This document shows, in pieces, positions 38,501 to 41,040 of a DNA stretch of 45,534 nucleotides. The position numbers and the translations under genes were made by a program. Origin of the DNA: Saccoglossus kowalevskii (lineage: Eukaryota; Hemichordata; Enteropneusta; Harrimaniidae). The stretch covers positions 21,336-66,869 of the forward strand of contig NW_003135845.1 in the NCBI RefSeq assembly GCF_000003605.2, given 5' to 3'. Position 1 is the first letter of the stretch; each line of letters starts with the position of its first letter. A model generated the notes under the pieces. That model was not told where the DNA came from. It ran no database searches and worked only from the letters and a program-made list of their open reading frames with translations.

Positions 38501-40480
38501 ACCCTGGTGAGTACACACCTCCTACCCAATCAGATTGTAGTTGTGACAGTAGAGAAAACCCTAGTAAGTACACACCTCCTACTCAATCAGATTGTAGTTG
38601 TGACAGTAGAGATAACCCTGGTAAGTACACACATCCTACCCAATCGGATTGTAGTTGTGACAGTAGAGATAACCCTGGTAAGTACACATCTCCTACCCAA
38701 TCAGATTGTAGTTGTGACAGTAGAGATAACCCTGGTAGGTACAAACCTCCTAGCCTGTCTGATTGTAGCTGTGATAGTCAAGACCTCCTTACCAATCTGT
38801 GAAAATATATTGTTTGTACGTGTAATTGATCATATGAAGATAATGTACATCGTGGATATATATGATTCCAAACCTTTTTCTTAATGGGTAAAGATATCAT
38901 ATAACTGCTAGATAAACAATTTGCTTTGATTTCACCATCTTAGGTCTGACACAATCAGAACAGACCAATATTCTAGAGATGTTCAAAGATGGCTGCCATC
39001 GTATTATTATTTGTACTAGTGTGGCGCAGGAAGGAATTGATATTGCAAGTTGTAATTTGGTATTCAGATATAATTATTCCAATAATGAAATTGGACGAAT
39101 ACAATCTAAAGGTATGCTATATTATATTTCAAAGTATTTACTGAAATAGCACTGAGGGCCATGTCAACTGGTACACAACAGTTTTACACATATTTTGTAA
39201 ACTAATTCAATTGACTTCTCAAAATGTATTTTTTCTCAATTAATGACATATAATCCATTGCTTGTCTCATTATTGATTTACTTTTGCCAAAATAAGGAAC
39301 GTCATGTGCTAGTCAACTCTGTTTCTATCGTTGTACTAGGCATGTACTAAAATACCATTAATGAGCAATGTTTTGACCATCATACATCTTGTATCCTGTT
39401 TTCCCATGAAGTTTAATGAAGTGAAAAGGTTCCTTCAATAGTATTATCTTTAAATGAGCAATTGAAAAGGCATACAAAACACCTTTTGTATTTAATATGT
39501 AAGTTTAGTGTTGTGTACACCCTGGGCAAAGTAACTGCTTGTTGACCACAACTGTGGCATTTACAAGCATAAAAGTACACTATAACTATATAAAATAGTA
39601 GTAACATGTCCCTTAATATTTTTGCACTAAAAATAATCAGTATACTGGCTTGTATTTAGTAGCTCATAATAGTCTTAATGTAGCCTTTTGAGATGTACCC
39701 AATCCAAAGTTATTGGGTGATCAATTAATTTGAACCAAAAACACAGTCAAGCTTCTGGAATTATTCCAAACATCCTGAATTTGTACTGAAATCTGATGAA
39801 TTTTAGGCGTTCTTCAGATATTTTTTTTTCAATTTGGTGTTTGGTTTTTCTGTACAGGTAGAAGCAGAGCCAAGGATGGAAAAACGTTTCTGGTTGCAGG
39901 AGATAAAACCGGAATAGCAGCGAGGGAACAGCTGAATATGATCAGAGAGAATATGATGTATCGAGCAATATCAGAAGTTAAACAAATGCCTAACTCTGAA
40001 TTTGATAACCGAATTATAGCAAACCAGAAGGATGACCAAACCGAACGTCGCTATTTAGCAGCAGCTGAAGCCAGTTCAAAGAGTAAGCTCGAAAGACAGA
40101 CACCAGAGAATGCCATTAAATTTCTGTGTGGAAGATGCATGGAATTTGCATGTTTATCAAGTGACTTTCGTCAACTAAAGCAAAATCACCATGTGGTAGT
40201 TGATGAGAAATTCAAGACTAGAATCACAATCAAGCCTCATGCAAAACCAAAGCAGATTGATGATCTCTTCCTGAAAGATGGGAAAGTATACTGTAAAAAG
40301 TGCATGCATGACTGGGGTATTATGGCTAAGATTCGATTTACACACTACCCTATCTTGAAAATCAGTAGTTTTGTAATGGAGATGCCAAGTGGGGGTCGCA
40401 AGGTACGTGCTAAGTGGAAAGATGCGCCCTTCGCTATCGAACCCTTCATACCTGAATACTGTGATGGAGATCAATACTGA
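2304..40480 (+). CDS. IFIH1-like: RIG-I-like receptor (MDA5/LGP2-type RNA helicase), 3' part of gene, 11 coding exons
   Basis: Join of 2304-2507, 2967-3179, 9182-9456, 10313-10390, 12747-12909, 13675-13770, 28369-28526, 29437-29578, 31258-31497, 38944-39111 and 39858-40480. All introns are GT-AG, phases agree throughout, and the join gives 785 residues plus a stop. RLRs are cytoplasmic dsRNA-activated ATPases that signal through MAVS when they carry CARDs. Seen by model residue number: motif I APTGCGKT (115-122), motif II DECH (224-227), motif III SAS (261-263), TKTRAA (486-491), motif [12 protein letters not shown] (547-557), motif VI QSKGRSR (576-582), and zinc cysteines 669, 672, 724 and 727 in the C-terminal domain. 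The stretch GTQSYEKW and the motif V-VI region resemble MDA5/LGP2 more than RIG-I. The first visible exon starts in phase 1, so the start codon and N-terminal domains lie upstream. No internal stop or frameshift is seen in any exon. Family assignment is strong; the MDA5 versus LGP2 subtype is inference. Confidence 0.93.
2508..2966 (+). other. RLR intron 1
   Basis: 459 bases, gtatag...ttacag. It contains a CAGGGATTGCACCAGGG segment near 2628 resembling one end of the MITE at 1746-1883, but no matching second end. Otherwise featureless AT-rich sequence. Confidence 0.6.
2967..3179 (+). CDS. IFIH1-like: RLR exon b: Hel1 start, Q-type region and motif I (Walker A)
   Basis: The acceptor is ttacag and the donor CACAG/gtactt, with phase 1 at both ends. 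It contains the helicase entry [20 protein letters not shown] and then Walker A APTGCGKT, the ATP phosphate-binding loop. The open frame runs about 180 bases past the donor into the intron, but that extension has no helicase similarity, so the exon is ended at 3179. Confidence 0.93.
3180..4209 (+). other. RLR intron 2, proximal part, no recognised feature
   Basis: About 1 kb of AT-rich sequence between the motif I exon and the foldback element. Short ORFs (3378-3560, 3607-3834) have no domain and unremarkable composition. The last few dozen bases (ttaccttgtccgtatcatcaaag) match the start of repeat family C and appear to be its left flank, interrupted by the foldback insertion. Confidence 0.5.
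4210..4600 (+). repeat. Foldback element, left inverted arm
   Basis: It contains about seven copies of a CGAG(T/G)GGT-type subrepeat between 4234 and 4395. A unique inner portion with cgtacgggacctcggtac and cgtacgttcaaatgcg is exactly mirrored in the right arm. Confidence 0.88.
4601..5719. other. Foldback interior, left part, no gene recognised
   Basis: Mixed-composition sequence slightly richer in CpG than the surroundings (for example tcacgcgccgccgg near 5041). No ORF has a recognisable domain and no transposase signature was found on either strand. Confidence 0.5.
5720..6740 (-). pseudogene. Non-LTR retrotransposon 3' fragment (RT C-terminus with zinc motif)
   Basis: Reading right to left, 6740-6470 shows eroded reverse-transcriptase C-terminal sequence in shifting frames (YGSDVWGDE, then a GELGR-like stretch). 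An open segment follows at 6469-6170, then [19 protein letters not shown], a CxxC...H...C motif typical of the C-terminus of CR1/Jockey-like non-LTR ORF2 proteins, with a stop at 5929. The 3' UTR reaches about 5720 and includes cattccccggagggatct. Truncated at the 5' end and frameshifted. It lies nested inside the foldback element. Confidence 0.8.
6741..7675. other. Foldback interior, right part, no gene recognised
   Basis: It contains a short direct repeat (atttatcagtac near 6790 and 6809) and a 127-codon minus-strand open frame (7071-7454) with no recognised domain. No target boundary other than the arm start at 7676 is evident. Confidence 0.45.
7676..8300 (-). repeat. Foldback element, right inverted arm
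   Basis: Inverted copy of 4210-4600 with the same inner blocks (cgtacgttattatacac, gtaccgaggtcccgtacg) and TTTTACCACTCGCA subrepeats toward the tip. Extra sequence at about 7949-8132, lacking in the left arm, looks like an insertion or arm-specific expansion. Confidence 0.88.
8301..8930 (+). repeat. Repeat family C, copy 1
   Basis: About 600 bases collinear with 16525-17110: aaggaaagggtata...aaaggg, a GTTGTTGTT or GTCGTCGTC run, taataattg, aataactttattaat, tcatcagta, tttctacttga, tcaagatctgaagcc and tttgaaa..aaaattgtact blocks in the same order. No ORF. Probably a decayed non-autonomous element, split from its left end by the foldback insertion. Confidence 0.7.
8931..9181 (+). repeat. Decayed right end of a family A repeat before exon c
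   Basis: Around 9066-9115 the sequence acccttaacacaagaag...ttgctaagcttcctttgattca resembles the right terminus of family A (agcacacgggag...ctaagctttctttgatt). The rest is AT-rich and includes the acceptor region of exon c. Confidence 0.4.
9182..9456 (+). CDS. IFIH1-like: RLR exon c: Hel1 motifs Ia to II (DECH box)
   Basis: The acceptor is aaaacag and the donor CACAG/gtgaga; phase 1 in, phase 0 out. Motif Ia region [12 protein letters not shown] is followed by the Ib/Ic region (LTGD, then [13 protein letters not shown]) and motif II VFDECHH, which coordinates Mg-ATP. All are typical of RLR Hel1. It follows the 6-kb intron 2 that contains the foldback element. Confidence 0.95.
9457..10312 (+). 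other. RLR intron 3 with repeat family F and a short tandem duplication
   Basis: 9590-9830 resembles family F at 41760-42165 (shared blocks cctatttttggtgaatattttt, gacttctt, cctctgtcaaatttgttcatttt). Further on, tctctaatttgcatacaaatatctgatt near 9940 is repeated as ctctaatttgcatacagatctgat near 9990, a roughly 55-base tandem duplication rich in gattct and its inverse. No gene. Confidence 0.5.
10313..10390 (+). CDS. IFIH1-like: RLR exon d: short Hel1 exon
   Basis: A 26-codon, phase 0-0 exon. It reads [14 protein letters not shown], the conserved stretch after the DECH box where RLRs have a PYN.IM..Y pattern, and ends in CCCCAG/gtaagc. The acceptor is weak: the T-run is separated from the AG by A-rich sequence (gaaaaag). 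The donor CAGGTAAGC is identical to the core repeated in the minisatellite about 330 bases downstream. Confidence 0.87.
10717..11669 (+). repeat. 26-bp minisatellite in RLR intron 4 with a 5' splice-site-like core in nearly every unit
   Basis: About 36.7 units of 26 bp with no length change across 953 bases. The unit has core atgCAGGTAAGCaatc followed by attgtatgtc. Donor-like cores fall every 26 bases from 10734 to 11644. By eye 16 of 36 read CAGGTAAG, 5 read CAGGTGAG and most others CAGGTAGG or CTGGTAGG. Variants occur in blocks, a sign of unequal exchange or slippage. A TAA in each unit and a non-multiple-of-three period close all frames, so it cannot be coding. Exon d, ending CAGGTAAGC, lies 326 bases upstream. 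Confidence 0.97.
11670..11841 (+). other. Unique intron 4 sequence between minisatellite and repeat B
   Basis: AT-rich with no recognised motif; it begins with a tttgtttttacatt stretch right after the last minisatellite unit. Confidence 0.5.
11842..12530 (+). repeat. Repeat family B, copy 1
   Basis: Bounded by AGTCCCTGTTCGG on the left and AACGGGGACT (12511-12520) on the right, which are inverted. It contains a gtgcgtgcgtgcgtccgg tract and then units of about 130 bp, each with gattcaa(g/a)atggc..gg(c)ggccatttttgt. Collinear with copies at 22588-23200 and 26024-26648. No ORF: a non-autonomous dispersed repeat with internal degenerate tandem structure. Confidence 0.8.
12747..12909 (+). CDS. 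IFIH1-like: RLR exon e: motif III and start of Hel2i
   Basis: The acceptor is ccccacag; phase 0 in, phase 1 out. It begins [13 protein letters not shown], where motif III (usually LTAS) reads LSAS, then [17 protein letters not shown], the helical entry to the Hel2i insertion. Both the splice sites and the conserved residues are clear. Confidence 0.94.
12910..13674 (+). other. RLR intron 5, nothing recognised
   Basis: 765 bases of AT-rich sequence. ggaattcctggaccgattacatttaaattgtatgca (about 13490) resembles the internal unit of the A/B class of repeats. No other feature. Confidence 0.5.
13675..13770 (+). CDS. IFIH1-like: RLR exon f: Hel2i helices
   Basis: A 96-base symmetric phase 1-1 exon with acceptor ttttgttag and donor CAAG/gtaatt. 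It reads [18 protein letters not shown], matching the Hel2i position of MDA5/LGP2 proteins. The next exon is 14.6 kb away, but the peptide continues naturally into it. Confidence 0.85.
13771..14279 (+). other. RLR intron 6, proximal part, nothing recognised
   Basis: The open frame of exon f runs on to 13889 but without RLR similarity. tccatgcatactaattatataatttg...ttagcc (about 13906) looks like a single decayed family A unit. No gene. Confidence 0.4.
14280..14775 (+). repeat. Degenerate tandem repeat, about 295-bp unit, two copies
   Basis: The block tttttttggctgggctgatttc...cttggcaggcagatcacacc...cactctagttaggtggtaaa (from about 14350) recurs from about 14653 as ttttttggctgggccgattttg...cttggcaggcatgtcatacc...cactctagttaggtggtaaa. 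Both are followed by a cgtttccatggca or cgttgcaactgat block. It resembles the A/B class in its ..caaacttggcaggcag.. core. No ORF. Confidence 0.7.
14776..15479. other. Intron 6 sequence, nothing recognised
   Basis: AT-rich, no ORF with a domain, no clear repeat boundary. The stretch attttgttaaataat-like and ccagttcatgtcctaccatag near 15090 did not match anything else in the window. Confidence 0.4.
15480..15665 (-). repeat. Inverted copy of the repeat at 20690-20900
   Basis: Blocks gccattctacggtgcaagatttgagtattta, attgccattccacaatg and tgtcatttaacattgcgtc occur as reverse complements at about 20745-20850. Each arm is itself made of short degenerate units around caatgccattccac. The arms are 5.2 kb apart and enclose the Penelope-like and BEL/Pao-like fragments. 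Confidence 0.75.
15666..16524. other. Intron 6 sequence, nothing recognised
   Basis: No convincing ORF or repeat. gtcgccataatggtgatcacgaaatg (16318) resembles cataatggtgatcac near 303, possibly another decayed dispersed repeat. Confidence 0.4.
16525..17110 (+). repeat. Repeat family C, copy 2 (uninterrupted start)
   Basis: It begins accatcaaagatggaatggaaagg, showing the intact left junction that the foldback element disrupts in copy 1. Then comes a GTCGTCGTCGTC run and the same order of blocks as 8301-8930, including actcatggagaga and tcaagatctgaagcc. No ORF with a domain. Confidence 0.7.
17111..17719. other. Intron 6 sequence, nothing recognised
   Basis: AT-rich; short ORFs only. It ends where the Penelope-like 3' region begins. 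Confidence 0.4.
17720..18290 (-). pseudogene. Penelope-like retroelement 3' fragment (GIY-YIG endonuclease remnant)
   Basis: On the minus strand from 18276, [29 protein letters not shown] and LRRKLESI are followed, after a stop at 18076-18078, by [16 protein letters not shown]. This order matches the C-terminal GIY-YIG domain of Penelope-like elements (R.N.DTPVA.HFN...W...L.T..P.GIN). The 3' region carries the phrase [15 protein letters not shown] with aagaagccctaattccagg and gaaacgttgaaagg, often seen at the ends of these elements. The GIY-YIG start and the RT are missing, so this is a dead 5'-truncated copy. Confidence 0.75.
18600..18912 (+). pseudogene. BEL/Pao-like gag fragment (DUF1759-type)
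   Basis: An open frame of about 90 codons reads [20 protein letters not shown] (its last residues overlap the ATG-initiated frame at 18691), then [20 protein letters not shown] and MDRLQG. The pattern L..RYG....I....M..L, then a helix, then ALG..SY..LL.PI.M..L is that of Pao/BEL gag proteins. It stops at 18907-18909. Partial and isolated. Family call moderate. Confidence 0.5.
18913..19190. other. Possible continuation of the gag fragment, out of frame
   Basis: After the stop the sequence remains richer in GC and CpG than its surroundings. It has short open pieces in several frames (for example [18 protein letters not shown]) but no motif I can name. Confidence 0.3.
19191..19700 (-). pseudogene. 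Transposon ORF remnant with a SAP-like N-terminus
   Basis: On the minus strand from 19688 the frame reads [20 protein letters not shown], then [10 protein letters not shown], followed after one stop by more sequence in the same frame including an acidic KINEDDD stretch. The W...E+R..L...G I+LP pattern resembles SAP-like or HeH DNA-binding helices found at the start of several transposon ORFs. I cannot place it in a family. Confidence 0.35.
19701..20154. other. Intron 6 sequence, nothing recognised
   Basis: AT-rich, then a short higher-GC stretch (20032 onward, open on the + strand for 99 codons) with no domain. The open frame runs into the hairpin cluster and is probably fortuitous. Confidence 0.4.
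20155..20551. repeat. Cluster of four inverted repeats with nested mini-hairpins
   Basis: 1: 20155-20285, imperfect palindrome of about 130 bp centred on CGCCGAAGGCG, arms including gatatcgcat and gatatcca. 2: 20341-20398, arms GGTCGTGATATCA and TGATATCACGACC around CGGCTTCGCC. 3: 20416-20467, arms CATATCGGAAATGACAC and GTGTTATTTCCGATAT around GACGAAGTCG. 4: 20522-20550, arms TTTGAGGTTGT and ACAACCTCAAA. The first three have a GAA or TTC loop closed by a short GC stem. No ORF of note. Confidence 0.85.
20560..20900 (+). repeat. Degenerate tandem repeat (aatggcatgacgc-type units), inverted relative to 15480-15665
   Basis: 20595-20690 has short units ending in caaatgg (gcgtcaaatggggtgg, gcgtcaaatgggcttg). 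20690-20900 has longer units: tggaatg.catgacgca, tgtgaaattgcaata, aatactcaaatct. The latter part is the reverse complement of 15480-15665. Open frames on both strands here are products of the repeat. Confidence 0.7.
20901..21409. other. Intron 6 sequence, nothing recognised
   Basis: AT-rich. A 92-codon minus-strand open frame (20974-21252) lacks any recognisable domain. Confidence 0.4.
21410..22570 (+). repeat. Repeat family A, copy 2
   Basis: It starts near attgttgggagactt with a gtgtgtttgtgtgtccgtctgt tract, followed by about five units of roughly 140 bp. Each unit has gatatctcaag, then (t)ttcaatgaaacttggtacatag, atg, ctctgg or atctagg, cctgatta, and attaattacctaatttgcataataattag. It ends cacacaggagttctttctaggatttctttgatt. 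An AT-rich stretch at 22230-22440 is inserted or diverged. No ORF. Confidence 0.8.
22588..23200 (+). repeat. Repeat family B, copy 2
   Basis: It starts GTCCCCATTCGAACGCAGTC directly after family A copy 2, then gtccgtgcgtctgg, and collinear units with gattcaagatggtcgaatggcgg and gattcaaaatgtggtggcc. It ends ataactaac at about 23199 without the cggggact terminus of the other copies. Confidence 0.75.
23201..25289. other. Intron 6 sequence, no gene recognised
   Basis: Short open frames at 23195-23479 (-) and 24956-25219 (+) have no identifiable domain. aaagggatcttttgttg and ctaggggg-type phrases do not mark a boundary I can define. The 24956-25290 stretch could be eroded upstream sequence of the non-LTR fragment that follows, but it shows no RT motif. 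Confidence 0.35.
25290..25750 (+). pseudogene. Non-LTR retrotransposon 3' fragment
   Basis: At 25384 the frame reads [20 protein letters not shown] and continues to a stop at 25602-25604 ([20 protein letters not shown] at the end). The CxxC...H...C array followed by a helical tail is the C-terminal motif of CR1/Jockey-like ORF2. The 3' flank is AT-rich with (ATT)n at 25722-25740, a plausible 3' end. Heavily 5'-truncated. Confidence 0.75.
25751..26023. other. Sequence before repeat B copy 3, including the interrupted start of an E-type unit
   Basis: ttttattttactatatattctggtttaatatatacttacttgaccaagttcaaagttt (25964-26020) matches parts of the E units at 26910-26960 and 27185-27245. Family B copy 3 therefore inserted into an E array. 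aggaaggtaaggtatagg (25851) marks another repeat edge. Confidence 0.45.
26024..26648 (+). repeat. Repeat family B, copy 3
   Basis: Starts with hairpin CCCCGTTCGGAC / GTCCGAAAACGGGG (26027-26056), then gtccgtgcgtccgtgc, then units with gattcaagatggccgaatggcgg and gattcaaaatggatgactggcgg. It ends aactaatcgggact. Same orientation as the other two copies. Confidence 0.82.
26690..27260 (+). repeat. Repeat family E, tandem units of about 340 bp with a tRNA T-arm-like hairpin
   Basis: Two units begin with cctgggttcaagcccggg (26703-26720) and cctgggttcaagcccagg (27043-27060). These are 6-bp stems closing TTCAAG, like a tRNA T-arm and B box. They continue with parallel blocks: cttcattttt, tgctttttattg, gcagtgc or gtagtgc..ggct/tagcct, and ttgaccaagt/ttggccaagttcaaagt. 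No A box was found upstream, so this is tRNA-like at most. Confidence 0.6.
27261..28368. other. Intron 6, distal part, nothing recognised
   Basis: Contains an (AT)n run at 27717-27736. A 123-codon minus-strand open frame (27532-27903) has no domain. It ends in the acceptor of exon g. Confidence 0.45.
28369..28526 (+). CDS. IFIH1-like: RLR exon g: Hel2i, GTQSYEKW segment
   Basis: The acceptor is gccaacag and the donor TTAGA/gtatgt; phase 1 in, phase 0 out. The segment [14 protein letters not shown] is characteristic of the Hel2i arm of MDA5/LGP2, which contacts the dsRNA backbone and autoregulates the helicase. It is followed by a CAAQLR helix. Confidence 0.93.
28527..29436 (+). other. RLR intron 7, nothing beyond homopolymer runs
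   Basis: Contains a G run (about 28683-28694), a T run (28901-28918) and a C run (29133-29143), plus a direct repeat caggatatatc (29090 and 29146). No gene. Confidence 0.6.
29437..29578 (+). CDS. IFIH1-like: RLR exon h: Hel2i C-terminal helices
   Basis: The acceptor is gcattcag; phase 0 in, phase 1 out. It reads [20 protein letters not shown], the conserved YN.AL.IND.....DA....L pattern of RLR Hel2i. It is separated from exon g by only 0.9 kb. Confidence 0.93.
29579..29810 (+). other. RLR intron 8, proximal part, nothing recognised
   Basis: Short AT-rich stretch between the exon h donor and the start of family A copy 3. Confidence 0.5.
29811..30916 (+). repeat. Repeat family A, copy 3 (most complete)
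   Basis: Starts with hairpin GACTCCC...GGGAGTC (29813-29843), then gtgtgtgtgtgtccgtctgt. About seven units of roughly 145 bp follow, each carrying tttcaatgaaacttggtacatag, a ctctagga-like block and attaattacctaatttgcat. It ends gcacacgggagttctttctaagctttctttgatt. The left ACTCCCGTGTG and right CACACGGGAGT ends are inverted. No ORF. Confidence 0.85.
30917..31257 (+). repeat. Repeat family A, truncated start of a further copy
   Basis: A second start hairpin (gactcctatgtgctgagcacataataggaa) immediately follows the previous copy. It is followed by one or two decayed units (tttcaatgattcttggtaaatgaatgctg) and then the acceptor region of exon i. Confidence 0.55.
31258..31497 (+). CDS. IFIH1-like: RLR exon i: start of Hel2 (motif IV region)
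   Basis: The acceptor is ttttatag and the donor ACCCTG/gtgagt, phase 1-1. It contains [11 protein letters not shown] and then [14 protein letters not shown], the first Hel2 strand and motif IV region, and ends in the glycine-rich loop [12 protein letters not shown]. Its last 32 bases (31466-31497) are homologous to the first part of every unit of the 57-bp minisatellite that follows. The open frame continues without a stop through the left array to 31847. Confidence 0.93.
31466..31682 (+). repeat. 57-bp minisatellite, left part, seeded by the exon i/intron 9 boundary
   Basis: Unit 0 is the genuine exon end plus donor: 31466-31497 exon and gtgagtacac from 31498. Units of 54 bp follow at 31524 and 31578 and a partial unit at 31632, each repeating cagtggagataaccctg followed by gtaagtac or gtaggtac. 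Donor-like GTs therefore lie at 31498, 31555, 31609 and 31663. Spacings are 57, 54 and 54, all multiples of three, and the frame of the exon stays open throughout. The array is cut at 31682 by the LTR of the Gypsy element. Confidence 0.93.
31683..31839 (-). repeat. Gypsy 3' LTR candidate
   Basis: 157 bases running TGTTTTGATACG to GTTACA on the plus strand, between the broken minisatellite unit and the element's interior. Only its last 69 bases match the right-hand copy at 37831-37901, so the right LTR is either truncated or very diverged. No purine-rich tract is obvious beside it. Confidence 0.5.
32051..32930 (-). pseudogene. Gypsy integrase remnant
   Basis: Minus strand: [16 protein letters not shown] (end of the HHCC zinc finger), [20 protein letters not shown] (first catalytic Asp region), then [10 protein letters not shown]. 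After a frameshift follow [15 protein letters not shown] (catalytic Glu region) and a C-terminal stretch with [16 protein letters not shown]. All are typical Ty3/Gypsy integrase landmarks. Several stops break the frame, so it is inactive. Confidence 0.82.
33000..34260 (-). pseudogene. Gypsy reverse transcriptase and RNase H remnant
   Basis: Minus strand: [65 protein letters not shown] and IADDVIVH (the active-site DD). Then [14 protein letters not shown] and [19 protein letters not shown] (connection), and RNase H-end phrases [17 protein letters not shown] and [11 protein letters not shown]. Stops and frame changes occur between segments. Confidence 0.88.
34364..34590 (-). pseudogene. Gypsy aspartic protease remnant
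   Basis: Minus strand reads [30 protein letters not shown]. The catalytic D(S/T)G triad of retropepsins appears as DFG, a damaged active site, in the right context after the zinc knuckle and before RT. Confidence 0.75.
34591..35225 (-). pseudogene. Gypsy gag C-terminal part with zinc knuckle
   Basis: Minus strand: [60 protein letters not shown] and [15 protein letters not shown]. Then, shifted in frame, [14 protein letters not shown], a CCHC-type knuckle. The order and phrases match Gypsy gag-nucleocapsid. At least two frameshifts. Confidence 0.8.
35226..35449. other. Junction between Gypsy gag and the GC-rich segment
   Basis: AT-rich; a 72-codon plus-strand frame (35204-35422) has no domain. 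The upstream gag portion that should follow on the minus strand is not recognisable, so the junction marks a deletion or insertion. Confidence 0.4.
35450..37740 (+). pseudogene. GC-rich eroded coding segment, possibly DIRS-like or other retroelement gag
   Basis: Base composition changes sharply to GC-rich with frequent CpG. Open pieces on the plus strand align in one frame from 36769 to 37437 with only two TGA stops (37075 and 37252). They read [57 protein letters not shown], then QFKPKPQ, and in another frame a basic [14 protein letters not shown] tail. It looks like a structural (gag-like) protein with a basic C-terminus. DIRS elements are my best guess, but no RT or tyrosine recombinase is present to prove it. 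Confidence 0.45.
37741..37830. other. Right edge of the nested insertion
   Basis: AT-rich sequence between the GC-rich segment and the LTR-like repeat. It could be diverged 5' LTR, but I see no clear match to 31683-31770. Confidence 0.35.
37831..37901 (-). repeat. Gypsy 5' LTR outer-end candidate
   Basis: 71 bases matching 31771-31839 with about ten differences, ending GTTACA on the plus strand. It is directly followed by atctgattgtagttgtgac, the interior of a minisatellite unit. Confidence 0.6.
37902..38790 (+). repeat. 57-bp minisatellite, right part, with a three-unit higher-order pattern
   Basis: Fifteen full units of exactly 57 bp from 37906 to 38760 and a diverged partial unit from 38761. 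In the plus frame the unit encodes [19 protein letters not shown] and close variants. The donor-like position reads GGTAAGT, AGTAAGT or GATAAGT. The order GAT, GGT, AGT recurs in units 2-3-4, 7-8-9 and 10-11-12 (units 5-6 lack the middle member), a 171-bp higher-order repeat. Eleven of 15 units keep the GT. It is open in several frames on both strands because 57 is divisible by three. Confidence 0.95.
38944..39111 (+). CDS. IFIH1-like: RLR exon j: Hel2 motifs V and VI
   Basis: The acceptor is accatcttag and the donor TAAAG/gtatgc, phase 1-1. [14 protein letters not shown] is followed by [15 protein letters not shown] (motif V) and NEIGRIQSK, which completes motif VI with the first codons of the next exon. 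It starts about 170 bases after the end of the right half of the split minisatellite. Confidence 0.95.
39112..39857 (+). other. RLR intron 10, nothing recognised
   Basis: 746 AT-rich bases, gtatgc...gtacag. It contains ttatttagtgac-free, unremarkable sequence; no repeat match found in the window. Confidence 0.55.
39858..40480 (+). CDS. IFIH1-like: RLR exon k: end of motif VI, pincer and zinc-binding C-terminal domain
   Basis: The terminal coding exon has acceptor tctgtacag and ends in TGA at 40478-40480. The first residues give the arginines of motif VI (GRSRA). Helical pincer sequence follows ([15 protein letters not shown]), then the C-terminal RNA-binding domain. That domain has CGRC and CKKC zinc pairs about 50 residues apart and a basic stretch ([15 protein letters not shown]) expected to face dsRNA. 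The whole domain sits in one exon. Length matches complete RLR C-termini. Confidence 0.95.
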
Positions 40481-41040
40481 ATTGTCACAATTATTGCACT
40501 TGAGATTTCGGTGTTGCAAAAATAGTGTAGTTGTTCATTTAGAACACTTTCAAATTTACAAGCTCTTAAAATACTTCCAAATGAGTCGATACCCAAGATT
40601 GTTTTTATAGAAACAATATATGACTAGATTTCCCCTACAGTGGTATGCCCAACTCTGGTGCCAATTTTGAATTGAAAATTTGTAAAGGCACATCTTAAGT
40701 AAAACAAATGTTAGGGTATCCTATTTAAAAAACACACTTTATCAATAATAATTTATTACTTGGAAATAATTGTCATGGACATGTATCCTAACATGTATAA
40801 TTGGAAGAGACAAAAAAACATGGCAACATTGATGGCTGCCAGTTGGTCATTCGAAAACAAAATAAATCATCATGGACATGTATCTCAATATGTACAATGT
40901 TTATATCAAATTTGAACAAAAACTGACAAATCCTATCCAAGATACCACATTTTCAAAAACACGAGATGGATGCCAGTCAGCCATCTTGGATTGGACCGGC
41001 AAAATAGTTCATGTGCATATGTCCCAGATAAAGTACTAGG
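40481..41040 (+). other. 3' UTR and downstream sequence of the RLR gene, with one candidate poly(A) signal
   Basis: There is no ORF of note. AATAAA is present at 40861-40866, 381 bases past the stop, and is the best poly(A) signal candidate. The stretch includes degenerate tandem sequence with catggacatgtatc repeated near 40777 and 40875 and ccatcttgga near 40982. The true 3' end needs transcript data. Confidence 0.35.

Noticed and set aside
37894-38884. Long open frames of about 300 codons on the plus strand and 267 on the minus strand, looking like a Cys-rich or Val-rich repeat protein gene
   Set aside because: They are products of the stop-free 57-bp tandem unit, open in several frames at once. 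No start context, promoter or non-repeat domain is present. Only the frame continuous with RLR exon i is considered as possible alternative coding sequence.
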